From NCBI GenBank assembly GCA_963739995.1, contig CAVUCH010000017.1, positions 124,001-188,000 on the forward strand: DNA of 64,000 bases, given 5' to 3'. The notes beneath the pieces were generated by a model. That model ran no database searches and was not told the DNA's origin. It saw nothing but the letters and a program-made list of their open reading frames with translations. This stretch comes from CAVUCH01 sp963739995. Lineage in GTDB: Bacteria; Acidobacteriota; Vicinamibacteria; Vicinamibacterales; JAENWD01. Position 1 is the stretch's first letter. Each line of letters begins with the position of its first letter. Positions 25,506 to 34,032 of the stretch are shown in pieces. Made by a program: the position numbers and the translations under genes.

Positions 25506-27142
25506 ATGACACGGGCCCGGTCGAGCGCGTCCTGGACGTTCGCGCACACGTTCGCGTCGCCAACGTGCAGGTGAAACTCGGCGCGAGCCATCAGCGTGCG
25601 CGGCTGCTCGCGGGCGCCGCAGAGGAGCAGATCGCGGCCCGACGCGTGCAGCGCGTCCGCGAGCTGCTCGAGCGCCGCGAGGCCAGTGCCGTCGATCGCG
25701 GTCATGTTGCGCAGCCGCAGTACGACGATCGGCGGCAGCGACGGAATGCGTTCGGCGATCACATCGAGCTTGTCGGTCGCCCCGAAGAGGAACGGGCCGT
25801 GGATCCGGAAAATCGATACGTAGTCCGGGATCTGCTTGTCCTGGAGGACGTGAGCTCGCCCGTCCTGTACGTCTTCATTGGTCACTTCGGTGATCGTGGT
25901 CGTCCGGACCACTTTGCGGATGAACAGGAGCGACGCGAGAATCATTCCGACCTCCACCGCCACCGTGAGATCGGCAAGGACGGTCAGCGCGAACGTAACG
26001 AGCCAGACGGCGATGTCGGCGCGACTCAGCTTGAGCAGGTCGGGAATTTCCCGCCACTCGCCCATGTTCCAGGCGACCAGCATCAGGATCGCCGCGAGCA
26101 CCGGCATCGGAATGTAGCTGGCGAGGGGCGCGCCCATGAGCAGTACGGCGGCGAGCGTGCAGGCGTGCACCATGCCCGCGACCGGGGTCTGCGCTCCCGA
26201 CCGGATGCTCGTCGCGGTCCGCGCGATGGCGCCGGTCGCCGGGAGCCCGCCGAACAGCGGCGAGGCGATGTTGGCCACGCCCTGCGCGATCAGCTCGACG
26301 TTCGGGTTGTGCCGATCCCCGGTCATGCGGTCGGCCACGACCGCGGACATGAGCGACTCGATGGCCCCCAGCATCGCCACCGTGAGGGCCGGCGAGATGA
26401 GTTGCAGGATCAGGTCGGGCCGGAATGCCGGCAGGTGCACGCTGGGCAGCCCGCCCGGGATCCCGCCGAACCGGCTCCCGATTGTGTCGACCGGGAGGCT
26501 CGCCAGGGTGGCGACGATCGTTCCGCCGAGCAGCGCGATCAGCGTCGGCGGCACGCGCGGGGCGAACCGGACGACGGCGATCATGGTCAGCAGCGATACC
26601 GACGCGAGCGCCGTCGCTGCAGGGGAGAAGGATCCCGCCTCCGCTGCCAGGACGTGGACACGGCCGAGAAAGTCGCCCGGAACGTGCTGCACGGCGATGC
26701 CGAAGAAGTCCTTGACTTGGGTGCTGGCGATGAGGAGCGCGATGCCGTTCGTGAAACCGATGACCACCGGCCGCGGGATGAACCGCACCGCGGTACCAAG
26801 CCCGGTCGCTCCCGCCACGACCAGCAGCACCCCCGCCATCATCGTGCACATGAAGAGGCCCGAGACGCCGTGCTCGGCCACGATGGCGCTTACGACCACC
26901 ACGAACGCGCCGGTCGGGCCTCCAATCTGGTACCGGGAGCCGCCGAGTGCCGATATCAGGAAGCCGGTAACGATCGCGCAGTAAATGCCTGCCTGCGGCT
27001 GCAGCCCGGAAGAAATCGCGAAAGCCATGGCCAGCGGGAGCGCGACCAGCCCGACGGTGACGCCGGCCACCAGGTCCATGGCAAACACCCGGCGGGAGTA
27101 GCCGCGCAGGTGGAGGAGAAGTTTCGGAGCCCTGTGGTTCAT
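25448..27142 (-). CDS. SulP-family anion transporter with STAS domain
   Basis: A 564-residue SLC26/SulP transporter for sulfate, bicarbonate or related anions in the inner membrane. The membrane part starts AMDLVAGVTVGLVALPLAMAFAISSG and includes the SulP signature region YCAIVTGFLISALGGSRYQIGGPTGAF. About 12 hydrophobic segments run to KVVRTTT. The cytoplasmic STAS domain (about 450-564) begins ISIFRIHGPFLFGATDKL-like and contains VVLRLRNMTAIDGTGL and LLLCGAREQP. The substrate cannot be told. The C-terminal 19 codons overlap the end of the kinase gene on the other strand. It is divergent from the RRM gene. Confidence 0.93.
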   Translation of the reverse strand: MNHRAPKLLLHLRGYSRRVFAMDLVAGVTVGLVALPLAMAFAISSGLQPQAGIYCAIVTGFLISALGGSRYQIGGPTGAFVVVVSAIVAEHGVSGLFMCTMMAGVLLVVAGATGLGTAVRFIPRPVVIGFTNGIALLIASTQVKDFFGIAVQHVPGDFLGRVHVLAAEAGSFSPAATALASVSLLTMIAVVRFAPRVPPTLIALLGGTIVATLASLPVDTIGSRFGGIPGGLPSVHLPAFRPDLILQLISPALTVAMLGAIESLMSAVVADRMTGDRHNPNVELIAQGVANIASPLFGGLPATGAIARTATSIRSGAQTPVAGMVHACTLAAVLLMGAPLASYIPMPVLAAILMLVAWNMGEWREIPDLLKLSRADIAVWLVTFALTVLADLTVAVEVGMILASLLFIRKVVRTTTITEVTNEDVQDGRAHVLQDKQIPDYVSIFRIHGPFLFGATDKLDVIAERIPSLPPIVVLRLRNMTAIDGTGLAALEQLADALHASGRDLLLCGAREQPRTLMARAEFHLHVGDANVCANVQDALDRARVIYEGRVAAGIDVWGGSAVS

Positions 27143-27161
27143 GCGGGGTTCGGTTGATATT

Positions 27162-27179
27162 GGACGGCTACTGCCGTCC
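27162..27179. promoter_or_regulatory. Inverted repeat between SulP and RRM genes
   Basis: GGACGGC-TACT-GCCGTCC, a perfect 7-bp stem with a 4-nt loop, lies 19 bp upstream of the SulP start and 46 bp upstream of the RRM start. It may be an operator or a transcript hairpin. No paired -35/-10 was convincing beside it. Confidence 0.35.
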
Positions 27180-27225
27180 GGCAGGAAATCAGTGTATTCT
27201 CTCTCTCAGACGGAGAAAGCTCTAG

Positions 27226-27807
27226 ATGCCAGTGCGACTGTTTGTCGGGAACCTGTCCTACGAAGCCACAGAAGCTGAACTGCGACAGCACTTCAGCACC
27301 ATCGGTCCGGTGTCCTACTGCTACCTGCCCACGGATCGCGAGACCGGGCGACCGCGCGGGTTCGCATTCGTCGAGTACACCGACGACTCTCTCGCGAACC
27401 AGGCCATCGATCGGTTGAACAACCAGCCGTTCCGCGGCCGCCCGCTCGCGGTCAAGGAGGCCCAGCCCCGAGAGGCGCGCCCGCCGGGCGGAGCGCCGAT
27501 GGGCACGCGACCAGCGTTCGGCCCGGGACCGCGTCCGCCGCGGACGATGGGCTCTGGTGGTGCCCCTTCATTCGACGCGCCCGTGCGCCGCGCGCCGGGG
27601 AGCAACTTCGGGCCCGACGCCCCCCCGAAGGGAAAGAAAAGCAAGTTCAATCGGCCGGAGCCCCGAGGGCCGAAGGGGCCCATTCGCGTCAAGCCGAACG
27701 GCCGCATCTACAGCACCGACGAATACGGCGAGGAGGCGAATGAAGCCATCGTCGAAGACGATTTCGCCACCAGCATCGAGCCGGGCGACGACTCCGAGGA
27801 GCAGTGA
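27226..27807 (+). CDS. RRM-domain RNA-binding protein
   Basis: A 193-residue protein with one RNA recognition motif at residues 1-80: RNP2 is LFVGNL and RNP1 is RGFAFVEY. The rest is a Pro/Gly/Arg-rich disordered linker (residues 85-165, with PRPPRTMGSGG and KGKKSKFNRPEPRGPKGP) and an acidic C-terminus (ANEAIVEDDF...EPGDDSEEQ). Bacterial RRM proteins, best known as cyanobacterial Rbp, bind single-stranded RNA and often respond to cold. The basic linker with an acidic end could support condensation or mRNA binding; this is inference. The start ATG follows CGGAG by about 10 bp. Confidence 0.92.
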   Translation: MPVRLFVGNLSYEATEAELRQHFSTIGPVSYCYLPTDRETGRPRGFAFVEYTDDSLANQAIDRLNNQPFRGRPLAVKEAQPREARPPGGAPMGTRPAFGPGPRPPRTMGSGGAPSFDAPVRRAPGSNFGPDAPPKGKKSKFNRPEPRGPKGPIRVKPNGRIYSTDEYGEEANEAIVEDDFATSIEPGDDSEEQ

Positions 27808-27855
27808 TCCGCTCCCGCCCCAGGCCCTGAGACGTTTTCCACGGCACATCAAATC

Positions 27856-27884
27856 GCGGCGCCCCTCGTGCGAGGCGGCGCCGC
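27856..27884 (+). terminator. Strong hairpin downstream of the RRM gene
   Basis: GCGGCGCC-CCTC (27856-27867), loop GTGC, then GAGG, one bulged C and GGCGCCGC (27872-27884), giving a 12-bp stem. It begins 48 bp after the RRM stop and ends 21 bp before the next start. No T-tract follows, so it may be a terminator, an RNA stabiliser or a brake on the next gene. Confidence 0.5.
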
Positions 27885-27905
27885 ATTGACAGGTTGAGGT
27901 CAAGG

Positions 27906-28988
27906 GTGAAGCAGCAGTACGTGTGTCTCGCGATGCTCCTGGCGGCAGGCGTTGCCTGCCAGAAGCCCGCCGCCTCGCAATCGTCTCAGGCGCCGGCCGC
28001 GAAGGCGGGCGCCACGGCGCCCGCCCCCGGTGCCGCAGCAAGCACGTCCGCCGCCCCGATGCCGAGCGCGCCGGCGACGCCGCCAGCGCCGAAGCCGGTG
28101 CCCGCCGATTTGCCGTCGGTCATCGCAAAAGTGAATGGCGACGACATTCAGCGTGTCGAGTTCGAGACCACGATCAAGAACGTGGAGAGCCGCGCGGGCC
28201 GGCCCGTCCCCCCCGAGCAGCGCGACCAGGTGTACCGCGGCGTGCTGGAGGATCTGATCGCGCTGCGGCTGCTGAAGCAGGAGGTCGCACGCCGCCAGCT
28301 GACGGCGTCCGACGCCGAACTCGCCGAGGCGATGAAGGGGATGCGCCAGCAGTTTCCAACCGAGGCCGCGTTCAAGCAGGCGCTCACGGCGCAGAAGATG
28401 ACCCTCGAGCAGCTCCGCGAGGAAACGCGGACGCAGGTGCTCGTCTCGAAGATGCTCCAGCAGGAAGTGGGTTCGCAAGTCGCGGTGAAGCCGACTGAGA
28501 TCAGCGGCTTCTATGAGAAGAACCCCGATAAATTTCAGCAGCCCGAGGCGGTACGCGCGAGCCACGTGCTCATCACGGTTCCCGAGGGCGCTGCCCCGGC
28601 GGCCAGGGCTGCCGCACGTGCCAAGGCCGAGGACGTGCTGAAGCAGGCGCGTGCCGGCGTGGACTTCGCCAAGCTGGCCCGGACGTTCTCAGACGATGCG
28701 AGCAAGGGACGCGGCGGGGACCTCGGGTTCTTCCCGAAGGGACAGATGGTGCCCGCGTTCGAGGCCGCGGCCTTCGCGCTCGCGCCCAACCAGGTCAGCG
28801 ACATCGTCGAGAGCCCGTTCGGGTTCCATGTGATCAAGGTGATCGAGAAGCGGCCTGCCCAGAGCGTGCCGTTCTCGGAGGCCGCGCCGCGCATCGAGCA
28901 GTACCTGCGGCAGGAACAGCAGCAGGCGAAGACGAAGGCGTTCGTCGATCAGCTGCGCGCGAAGGGGAACGTCCAGGTACTCATCTAG
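27906..28988 (+). CDS. PpiC-type peptidyl-prolyl isomerase (SurA/PrsA-like)
   Basis: A 360-residue extracytoplasmic foldase. The signal segment YVCLAMLLAAGVAC ends in an imperfect lipobox, so membrane anchoring by lipid at Cys18 is possible. A Pro/Ala-rich linker (residues 20-70) precedes a SurA-N-like helical region (VIAKVNGDDIQRVEFE). The parvulin domain (about 220-325) has RASHVLITVPEGA, GGDLGFFPKGQMVPAFEAAAF and SPFGFHVIKV. It helps outer-membrane proteins fold. I chose GTG 27906, with GAGG 6 bp upstream; TTG at 27894 is less likely. The S4-domain gene follows by 9 bp. Confidence 0.9.
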   Translation: MKQQYVCLAMLLAAGVACQKPAASQSSQAPAAKAGATAPAPGAAASTSAAPMPSAPATPPAPKPVPADLPSVIAKVNGDDIQRVEFETTIKNVESRAGRPVPPEQRDQVYRGVLEDLIALRLLKQEVARRQLTASDAELAEAMKGMRQQFPTEAAFKQALTAQKMTLEQLREETRTQVLVSKMLQQEVGSQVAVKPTEISGFYEKNPDKFQQPEAVRASHVLITVPEGAAPAARAAARAKAEDVLKQARAGVDFAKLARTFSDDASKGRGGDLGFFPKGQMVPAFEAAAFALAPNQVSDIVESPFGFHVIKVIEKRPAQSVPFSEAAPRIEQYLRQEQQQAKTKAFVDQLRAKGNVQVLI

Positions 28989-28997
28989 ACGAGGACA

Positions 28998-29405
28998 GTG
29001 GCCGACCACCAGCCCGACGGCGTACGGCTGGATGTCTGGCTCGACGTCGCCTGCCTGTTCCGCACGCGCTCCGAAGCCAAGCGAGCCTGTGAAGGGGGCA
29101 AGGTCGATGTGAACGGCCAGACGGGCAAACCCCACCGTCTCCTGCGTCCGGGCGACGAGATTGTCATCTCGCGTCCACTCGGCCGCCAGCAGACCGTCGT
29201 GGTAACGGGTCTCGCCGAGCGATCGATCCCGAAGGCGGAGGCACGGCGGCTCTACGAAGATCGCACCCCGCCGCCCTCACCCGACGAGGTCGAAGCCCGC
29301 CGGCTCGAACGCATCTTCCGTGCGATGAATCCCGCGCCGCGGACCCCCACCAAGCGCGATCGGCGCGCGATCAGGAAGATGAAAGGCAGGGAGGACGGGG
29401 ATTAA
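28998..29405 (+). CDS. S4-domain RNA-binding protein (Hsp15/HslR-like)
   Basis: A 135-residue protein with an N-terminal S4 fold: VRLDVWLDVACLFRTRSEAKRAC is the RNA-binding helix pair, then GGKVDVNGQTGKPHRLLRPGDEIVI. The C-terminal half is basic (AMNPAPRTPTKRDRRAIRKMKG), as in Hsp15, which recognises stalled 50S subunits carrying nascent chains. GTG 28998 is the start. Its TAA stop is immediately followed by the heptamer repeat element. Probably cotranscribed with the PpiC-type gene. Confidence 0.88.
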   Translation: MADHQPDGVRLDVWLDVACLFRTRSEAKRACEGGKVDVNGQTGKPHRLLRPGDEIVISRPLGRQQTVVVTGLAERSIPKAEARRLYEDRTPPPSPDEVEARRLERIFRAMNPAPRTPTKRDRRAIRKMKGREDGD

Positions 29406-29652
29406 ATGCACAATGCACAATGCACAATGCACGATGATGCACGATGAATGCGCGATGCACGATGCAGCAATGCACGAATGCGACAATGCAGAATGCGCAT
29501 GCACAGCTGCTTCATGCCTGGAAGGCAGAACGAGCGGAAATCGGTGCCTGGCTCTGGTTACCAGTCAGTTGGCAGCGCGGGTGTCTTGAAGGTTGTGCAT
29601 TCCTGTTTTGTGAATTCTACTTTGTGCGTTCTGCATTGCGCATCGTGCATTA
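29404..29652. repeat. Heptamer-based inverted-repeat element filling a convergent gap
   Basis: About 248 bp. The left arm (29406-29510) is an array of ATGCACA/ATGCACG heptamers that becomes irregular inwards. The right arm (about 29590-29652), read on the minus strand, starts TAATGCACGATGCGCAATGC and continues with the same kind of unit, so the arms form an imperfect inverted repeat around an 80-bp core. Each outer end merges with a stop codon: TAA of the S4-domain gene on the left and TAA of the acidic-protein gene on the right. The arms give only spurious Met/His/Asn/Cys-rich peptides. It is not a CRISPR array, since there are no spacers. Confidence 0.75.
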
Positions 29653-30093
29653 CTTCTCGTCGTCCCCGTCTCCTGTCCTGCCGAAGCGCAACATGTCTTC
29701 GATTTCGAGTTCGTCCGGGTCCACCGGTTCGTCATCGTCAGGAATGTGAAACCCGCCCTCGGCGAGCTTCAGTCCGACGGCCATCCCGAGGTGAAAGGCC
29801 CCTTCCTGCTGCAGCCAGACCTGCGCGGCCTGGTTGTCCACGAGATCCTCGAGCAGGACGTGCCGAATCTCGGGTAGCGCGGCGCGAATGGCTTCGACGA
29901 GCTGCTCCTGCACCGCGAGGTCGGCGGACTGGTAGACCTCGTCGTCGTGCAGGACGCCCAGCAACTCTTCGTATTCTTCTTCGCACTGCTCTTCGACCTC
30001 CGAAAAGCTCGGAAACTGCCGCGACTTCCGGGGCGGTGTGATCCGGCTGGCGCAGGCGCGCGCGAGGCGCATCAGTTCGTCTGACGTCGGCAT
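29650..30093 (-). CDS. Acidic hypothetical protein
   Basis: A 147-residue soluble, strongly acidic protein that I do not recognise. It has a basic start (RACASRITPPRKSRQFPSF), then helical segments rich in Glu/Asp (SEVEEQCEEEYEELL, VLLEDLVDNQAAQVWLQQ), a GMAVGLKLAEGGF patch, and an Asp/Glu-rich tail (DDDEPVDPDELEIED). The start is convincing: GGAGAAAGGC directly precedes the ATG. The stop codon coincides with the end of the heptamer repeat element. It lies on the same strand as the S10 peptidase gene, separated from it by REP-like repeats. Confidence 0.75.
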   Translation of the reverse strand: MPTSDELMRLARACASRITPPRKSRQFPSFSEVEEQCEEEYEELLGVLHDDEVYQSADLAVQEQLVEAIRAALPEIRHVLLEDLVDNQAAQVWLQQEGAFHLGMAVGLKLAEGGFHIPDDDEPVDPDELEIEDMLRFGRTGDGDDEK

Positions 30094-30159
30094 GCCTTTC
30101 TCCTCTCCCTATCTATTCTCGATGCGTCGCGGAGTCGACATCGGTTCCGAACGACCACC

Positions 30160-30316
30160 GCCGGAACTGAAGTTCCGGCGCGACATGCCGGGTGACGTGG
30201 GGCCGGGACGCCGGAGGTCCGAAACATCGGTGTGGAGGCCCGAACGTCAGTCCCGGCGGATCGCCATCAATCGCCGCCGTGTCTCACCGATGTGGAGCCG
30301 GGACTTCAGTCCCGGC
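30160..30316. repeat. Cluster of REP-like palindromes
   Basis: In the 232-bp gap between the acidic-protein and S10 peptidase genes are two perfect 20-nt palindromes, GCCGGAACTGAAGTTCCGGC (30160-30179, the same family in reverse orientation) and GCCGGGACTTCAGTCCCGGC (30297-30316), and two degenerate copies starting GTGGGG/GTGGAG at about 30197-30221 and 30232-30257. The 30292-30316 copy is identical over 25 nt to 17275-17299. Such paired, inverted palindromes resemble REP/BIME elements mobilised by RAYT transposases; none is encoded here. Confidence 0.75.
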
Positions 30317-30325
30317 CGGCCAGCA

Positions 30326-31888
30326 TCAGTCGCGTCCTGTGTTGCCGATCGCAGTTGCGATGAAGGCGGCAACATCGCGCCTCAGCGCCGTCAACTCCTT
30401 CACGTCGATGTACATCATGTGGCCCGCCCTGTAATAGTGGCGTGTCACGCGCTTCTGGAGCCCTGCATCGAGGCCCAGATGATCGAGCGTGTATTCGGTG
30501 GCGAAGTACGGGGTGGCGAGATCGAAGTATCCGGAACCCACGAACAGCCGCATGTGCGGGTTCTGCGTCAACGCGCCGCCGAGCGCATCGCTCGTATCGG
30601 CGAAACGATTCTCGGCGTTCCACTCCCACGACCCGATGCCGCCGCCGAGGATGTAGTACGGCAGGTCGGACTTGAACCCGAGGTCCCGCCGGACGTAGTC
30701 GTTGAACATGGCCGTGTACGGGGGGCGGATGGCGGCCAGGCTCGGGTCGAACGCGGGCCGCTCGGCCGCGGTGTTCCGCTCGATGCCGATGAAGCGGCTA
30801 TCGAGGCGTCCGACAGTCTGGCCGCGGTCACGCAGCAGGTCCTTGCAGAAGCGCCCTATCTCGATCCGAAGATCGTTCTGTTCCACCACCCGCCGATCGA
30901 GACCGGTGTAGCGGGCGAGCCGTTCCGCCACCGCGCTGCGCTCGTCCGGCGGCAGCGCCGCGCCCTTCGCAAGGGCGATGGTGTACGCTCCTCCGGCCCA
31001 GGCCTCCACCTCCCGGAGCGTGGCGGAGAGATCCCGTTGCAGGTCGGGCACGAGGCGCTTGTGGTACCACGCCGTCGCCGCGTAGCTCGGCAGGTACAGC
31101 ACATACGGCAGGTCATTGCCTGTCGTGAACCGCGCCGTCTGGAAGTTGAGGATCGAGGAGACGAGCAGCACCCCGTTGAAGGCGATGCCCCGGTCGAGCA
31201 GATGCTGGGCGAGCCCGGCGGCGCGCGTCGTGCCATAGCTCTCCCCGACCATGAACAGCGGCGAGCCCCAGCGCCCATAGCGGGTGAGATACAGACGGAT
31301 GAACTCGCCTACGGACTCGATGTCTCCGTCTACTCCCCAGAACCTCTGTCCCAGTTCCGGCTTTGCCGCACGACTGTAGCCCGTGCCGACGGGGTCGACG
31401 AACACGAGATCCGACTGGTCCAGCCAGGTAGCCTCGTTGTCGACGAGCGCATACGGTGCCGCGGGCATCGTGCCGTCATCGTTCATGTGCACGCGCTTCG
31501 GCCCGAGCGCACCGAGGTGAAGCCATACCGAGGAGGAGCCGGGGCCGCCGTTGAACGAGATCATCAGTGGGCGCTTCGCGGGATCTGCCCGCCCCTCGAG
31601 CGTGTACGCGATGAAGAACACCCGCGCCTCGAGATCGCCACTCGTGGGGTTCCGGACGGGGAGAAACCCTGTCGTCGCGGTGTACTCGAGCGTGCGCCCG
31701 CCGGCGCGCGCCTCGTGATGCGTGACGACCGGCGCCTCCTCGGCGGGTGCGGCGCGTGCAGCATCGGGCTTCGAGTCACCCGCCGGTGCCGGGGCCTGCG
31801 GCGCGGGAGCCTGGGGATTCGCGCCGGCTGGCGGCTGCGGTGGCGCCTGGCCCAGCGCGAGAAGGAAGAACAGACACCAGGACATCAC
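30326..31888 (-). CDS. S10-family serine carboxypeptidase
   Basis: A secreted peptidase of about 520 residues, unusual in bacteria outside groups such as Acidobacteria. It has a signal peptide (WCLFFLLALGQA) and a Pro/Ala-rich linker to residue 50. The alpha/beta-hydrolase core shows the oxyanion-hole motif FNGGPGSSS, nucleophile Ser in VGESYGTTR, Asp in SGYFDLATPY and His in RAGHMMY, the complete S10 triad. Family members remove C-terminal residues from peptides at acidic pH. GTG 31888 (or ATG 31885) has AGGAGG about 8-11 bp upstream; the GTG at 31897 would abut that site. REP-like repeats follow the stop. Confidence 0.92.
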   Translation of the reverse strand: MMSWCLFFLLALGQAPPQPPAGANPQAPAPQAPAPAGDSKPDAARAAPAEEAPVVTHHEARAGGRTLEYTATTGFLPVRNPTSGDLEARVFFIAYTLEGRADPAKRPLMISFNGGPGSSSVWLHLGALGPKRVHMNDDGTMPAAPYALVDNEATWLDQSDLVFVDPVGTGYSRAAKPELGQRFWGVDGDIESVGEFIRLYLTRYGRWGSPLFMVGESYGTTRAAGLAQHLLDRGIAFNGVLLVSSILNFQTARFTTGNDLPYVLYLPSYAATAWYHKRLVPDLQRDLSATLREVEAWAGGAYTIALAKGAALPPDERSAVAERLARYTGLDRRVVEQNDLRIEIGRFCKDLLRDRGQTVGRLDSRFIGIERNTAAERPAFDPSLAAIRPPYTAMFNDYVRRDLGFKSDLPYYILGGGIGSWEWNAENRFADTSDALGGALTQNPHMRLFVGSGYFDLATPYFATEYTLDHLGLDAGLQKRVTRHYYRAGHMMYIDVKELTALRRDVAAFIATAIGNTGRD

Positions 31889-31928
31889 GCCGCCCACCTC
31901 CTTGTATGTGGTGGCGGCATTGTATGCG

Positions 31929-34010
31929 TCAGCTCGTCTTCAACCAACATCGCAGCACTTCGGCCACGCTCCATGCCTGCGCCACGCATCCGCGGGGCGT
32001 GTACGGATCCTCGGCATCGAAGACTTCGCTGACCGATCCGATGCACGCTTCGCCGAGGTGCGCGGTGAACCCCGCGATCAAAGCGCGTGCGGCCGCCCGA
32101 TCGTCCGGGTACACCCGCAGCCAGGCGTCGACCATGGGGCCGATCAACCAGCCCCACACGGTGCCCTGGTGGTACGCCGCGTCCCTCGCCCGCAAGTCGC
32201 CGTGATACGTGGGCTTGTAATCCGGATGCCCTGGCGCCAGCGAGCGCAGGCCGACAGGTGTCAGCAGCCGATCACGGACGATCTCGACGACCGGGGCCCA
32301 GCGGGCCTCCTCGAGCACCGGATGCTCGAGCGATATCGCCAGCAACTGATTGGGCCGGCAGGCAGTGTCGTCGCCCGCCTCGCCGTCCACGACGTCGTAC
32401 AGGTAGCCGCCGGCCTCGTACCAGAAGCGGCGGTTGAACGAGTCGCGGCTGCGATCGGCCAGCGTCGCGATCGGCCGGGCGGCCTTATCACCGTCCTCGT
32501 CTCGCAGCCACTTCTCCAGCAGCCGGAGCGCGTTGTACCAAAGGGCGTTGATTTCGACCGCCTTGCCTCGGCGTGGTGTCACCACCCAGCCGTCGACCTT
32601 CGCATCCATCCACGTGAGCTGGAAGCCCTCGGCGCCCTGTCGCAGCAGGCCGTCGTCCGGATCCACGTCGATGCCGAACCGCGTGCCGCGCACATGGTGG
32701 TCCACGATGTCGCGGAAGACGGGGAGGAGCGCGCGCAGGGTTGCGCGGTCCCCGGTGGCCGCAACGTAGCGGTCCATCGCCTGGAAGTACCACAACGTCG
32801 CGTCAGCCGTGTGGTAGAGGCCCTGGTTCTGGCCGTCGGGAAACATGTTCGGAATGAGGCCGTCGCGCACGTAGTGAGCAAACGTGCGAAGGATGTACCC
32901 GGCCTCCACATGCCGGCCCGTCGCCAGCGTGAGCCCCTCGAGGCTGATCATCGTGTCGCGGCCCCAGTCGGTGAACCAGTGGTAGCCCGCAATAACAGTC
33001 CGCACCTCGTCGCCCGCGGCGTGCGCCCGGGCGGCGTCTTCGAGGCGTCCGGCCGGCTTGATGATGAACTGGTCGGCCGCGAGCACGAGTTCCGCAGCCG
33101 TGCCGTCGCGAGCGTCGCCCGGCGCCATCTCGAGCAGCCGCTCGCGCCGGCGCCGTTCCGCCGCCAATGCCGTGTTCGGCGTGAGCGCCCGAATGGCTTC
33201 CCATGACTCGGTGGACGCGACGAGCGTCGCGTCGGCGTCCAGGCCGAGCCACACGCGGAAATGACCGGGGCTCCACCACTCGCCCGCCGACTCGTAGCCC
33301 CGCGACTCTTCCATACGGTAGAGCACCTGGCGTACGCGGTGTGGCTGGACCGTAAGCGAGCCCCCATGGCCACACACACGCAGCCGCAGCGGCGGAACGC
33401 CGGCGCCGGCGATTTCGTACTGGTCATCGACAATCGTGACGGCATACGGCTTGTCGAGCGGGAGGCTGACCGCTGCTTCGTGATGCCGGAAGTGCAGCGA
33501 GGGACGGAGATCCAGGCGCACCGGTCCTTCGCCCGAGAGCAGGACGTAGGTGATGTGCACGGTGTTCTGCTGATGCGGCAGGAGCAGGCGTTTCTCGATC
33601 GTCCATCCGCCAAGGTCGAATTGCCAGACCGGCAGGCCGGCTTCGAGCCTGAACTCGGACAGATACTGCGCACCGTGGAGCTCGGGGCTCGATCCGACCC
33701 GCTCCTCCCCGCCGAGCGCGATTCTCCGGCCGTCCGGCAGCCGGAGGTGCTCCGCGATGTGGTTCAGCATCACTACTCGACCCAACGGCGCCGGCAGTGC
33801 GGCTACGAGCAGCCCGTGGTATTTGCGCGTCATGACGCCCGACACGGTGCCCGAGGCGTAGCCGCCGAGACCATTGGCCACCAGCCACTCGCGCGTCAGC
33901 AGACGGTCCTGCTCGGCAGCCGCCGCAGCGCCCGGCCATGGCATGCGGCGGAGCAGGGAAACGCCTTCGGTGCGTGCGGGCGCAGTCGTGCAGGACAGTG
34001 AATCGGTCAT
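31929..34010 (-). CDS. Glycogen debranching enzyme (amylo-alpha-1,6-glucosidase, GH133-like)
   Basis: A 693-residue debranching enzyme. The N-terminal domain carries the typical LTREWLVANGLGGYASGT and MTRKYHGLLVAA. The C-terminal (alpha/alpha)6 domain carries WFTDWGRDTMISLEGL, PDGQNQGLYHTADATLWY, DSFNRRFWYEAGGYLYD, and a late AYHQGTVWGWLIGP. These place it with the archaeal/bacterial GDE group (COG3408) that hydrolyses alpha-1,6 branch points of glycogen. Start is ATG 34010; the open frame runs to 34250 but overlaps treZ. It follows treZ by 22 bp in what is likely an operon linking glycogen breakdown with trehalose formation. Confidence 0.92.
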   Translation of the reverse strand: MTDSLSCTTAPARTEGVSLLRRMPWPGAAAAAEQDRLLTREWLVANGLGGYASGTVSGVMTRKYHGLLVAALPAPLGRVVMLNHIAEHLRLPDGRRIALGGEERVGSSPELHGAQYLSEFRLEAGLPVWQFDLGGWTIEKRLLLPHQQNTVHITYVLLSGEGPVRLDLRPSLHFRHHEAAVSLPLDKPYAVTIVDDQYEIAGAGVPPLRLRVCGHGGSLTVQPHRVRQVLYRMEESRGYESAGEWWSPGHFRVWLGLDADATLVASTESWEAIRALTPNTALAAERRRRERLLEMAPGDARDGTAAELVLAADQFIIKPAGRLEDAARAHAAGDEVRTVIAGYHWFTDWGRDTMISLEGLTLATGRHVEAGYILRTFAHYVRDGLIPNMFPDGQNQGLYHTADATLWYFQAMDRYVAATGDRATLRALLPVFRDIVDHHVRGTRFGIDVDPDDGLLRQGAEGFQLTWMDAKVDGWVVTPRRGKAVEINALWYNALRLLEKWLRDEDGDKAARPIATLADRSRDSFNRRFWYEAGGYLYDVVDGEAGDDTACRPNQLLAISLEHPVLEEARWAPVVEIVRDRLLTPVGLRSLAPGHPDYKPTYHGDLRARDAAYHQGTVWGWLIGPMVDAWLRVYPDDRAAARALIAGFTAHLGEACIGSVSEVFDAEDPYTPRGCVAQAWSVAEVLRCWLKTS

Positions 34011-34032
34011 CGTCTTGTTGTTCCAGCGGCTG

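Noticed and set aside
25565..27157. 530-codon plus-strand ORF
   Set aside because: Antisense of the SulP gene, whose membrane and STAS domains are unmistakable; the shadow is His/Arg/Asp-rich low complexity.
29404..29652. CRISPR array
   Set aside because: Units are 7 bp, contiguous and degenerate, with no spacers and no cas genes in the window.
29444..29749. Short ORFs (MNARCTMQQC...) within the heptamer element
   Set aside because: Products of repeat translation in several frames; no ribosome-binding site or family.
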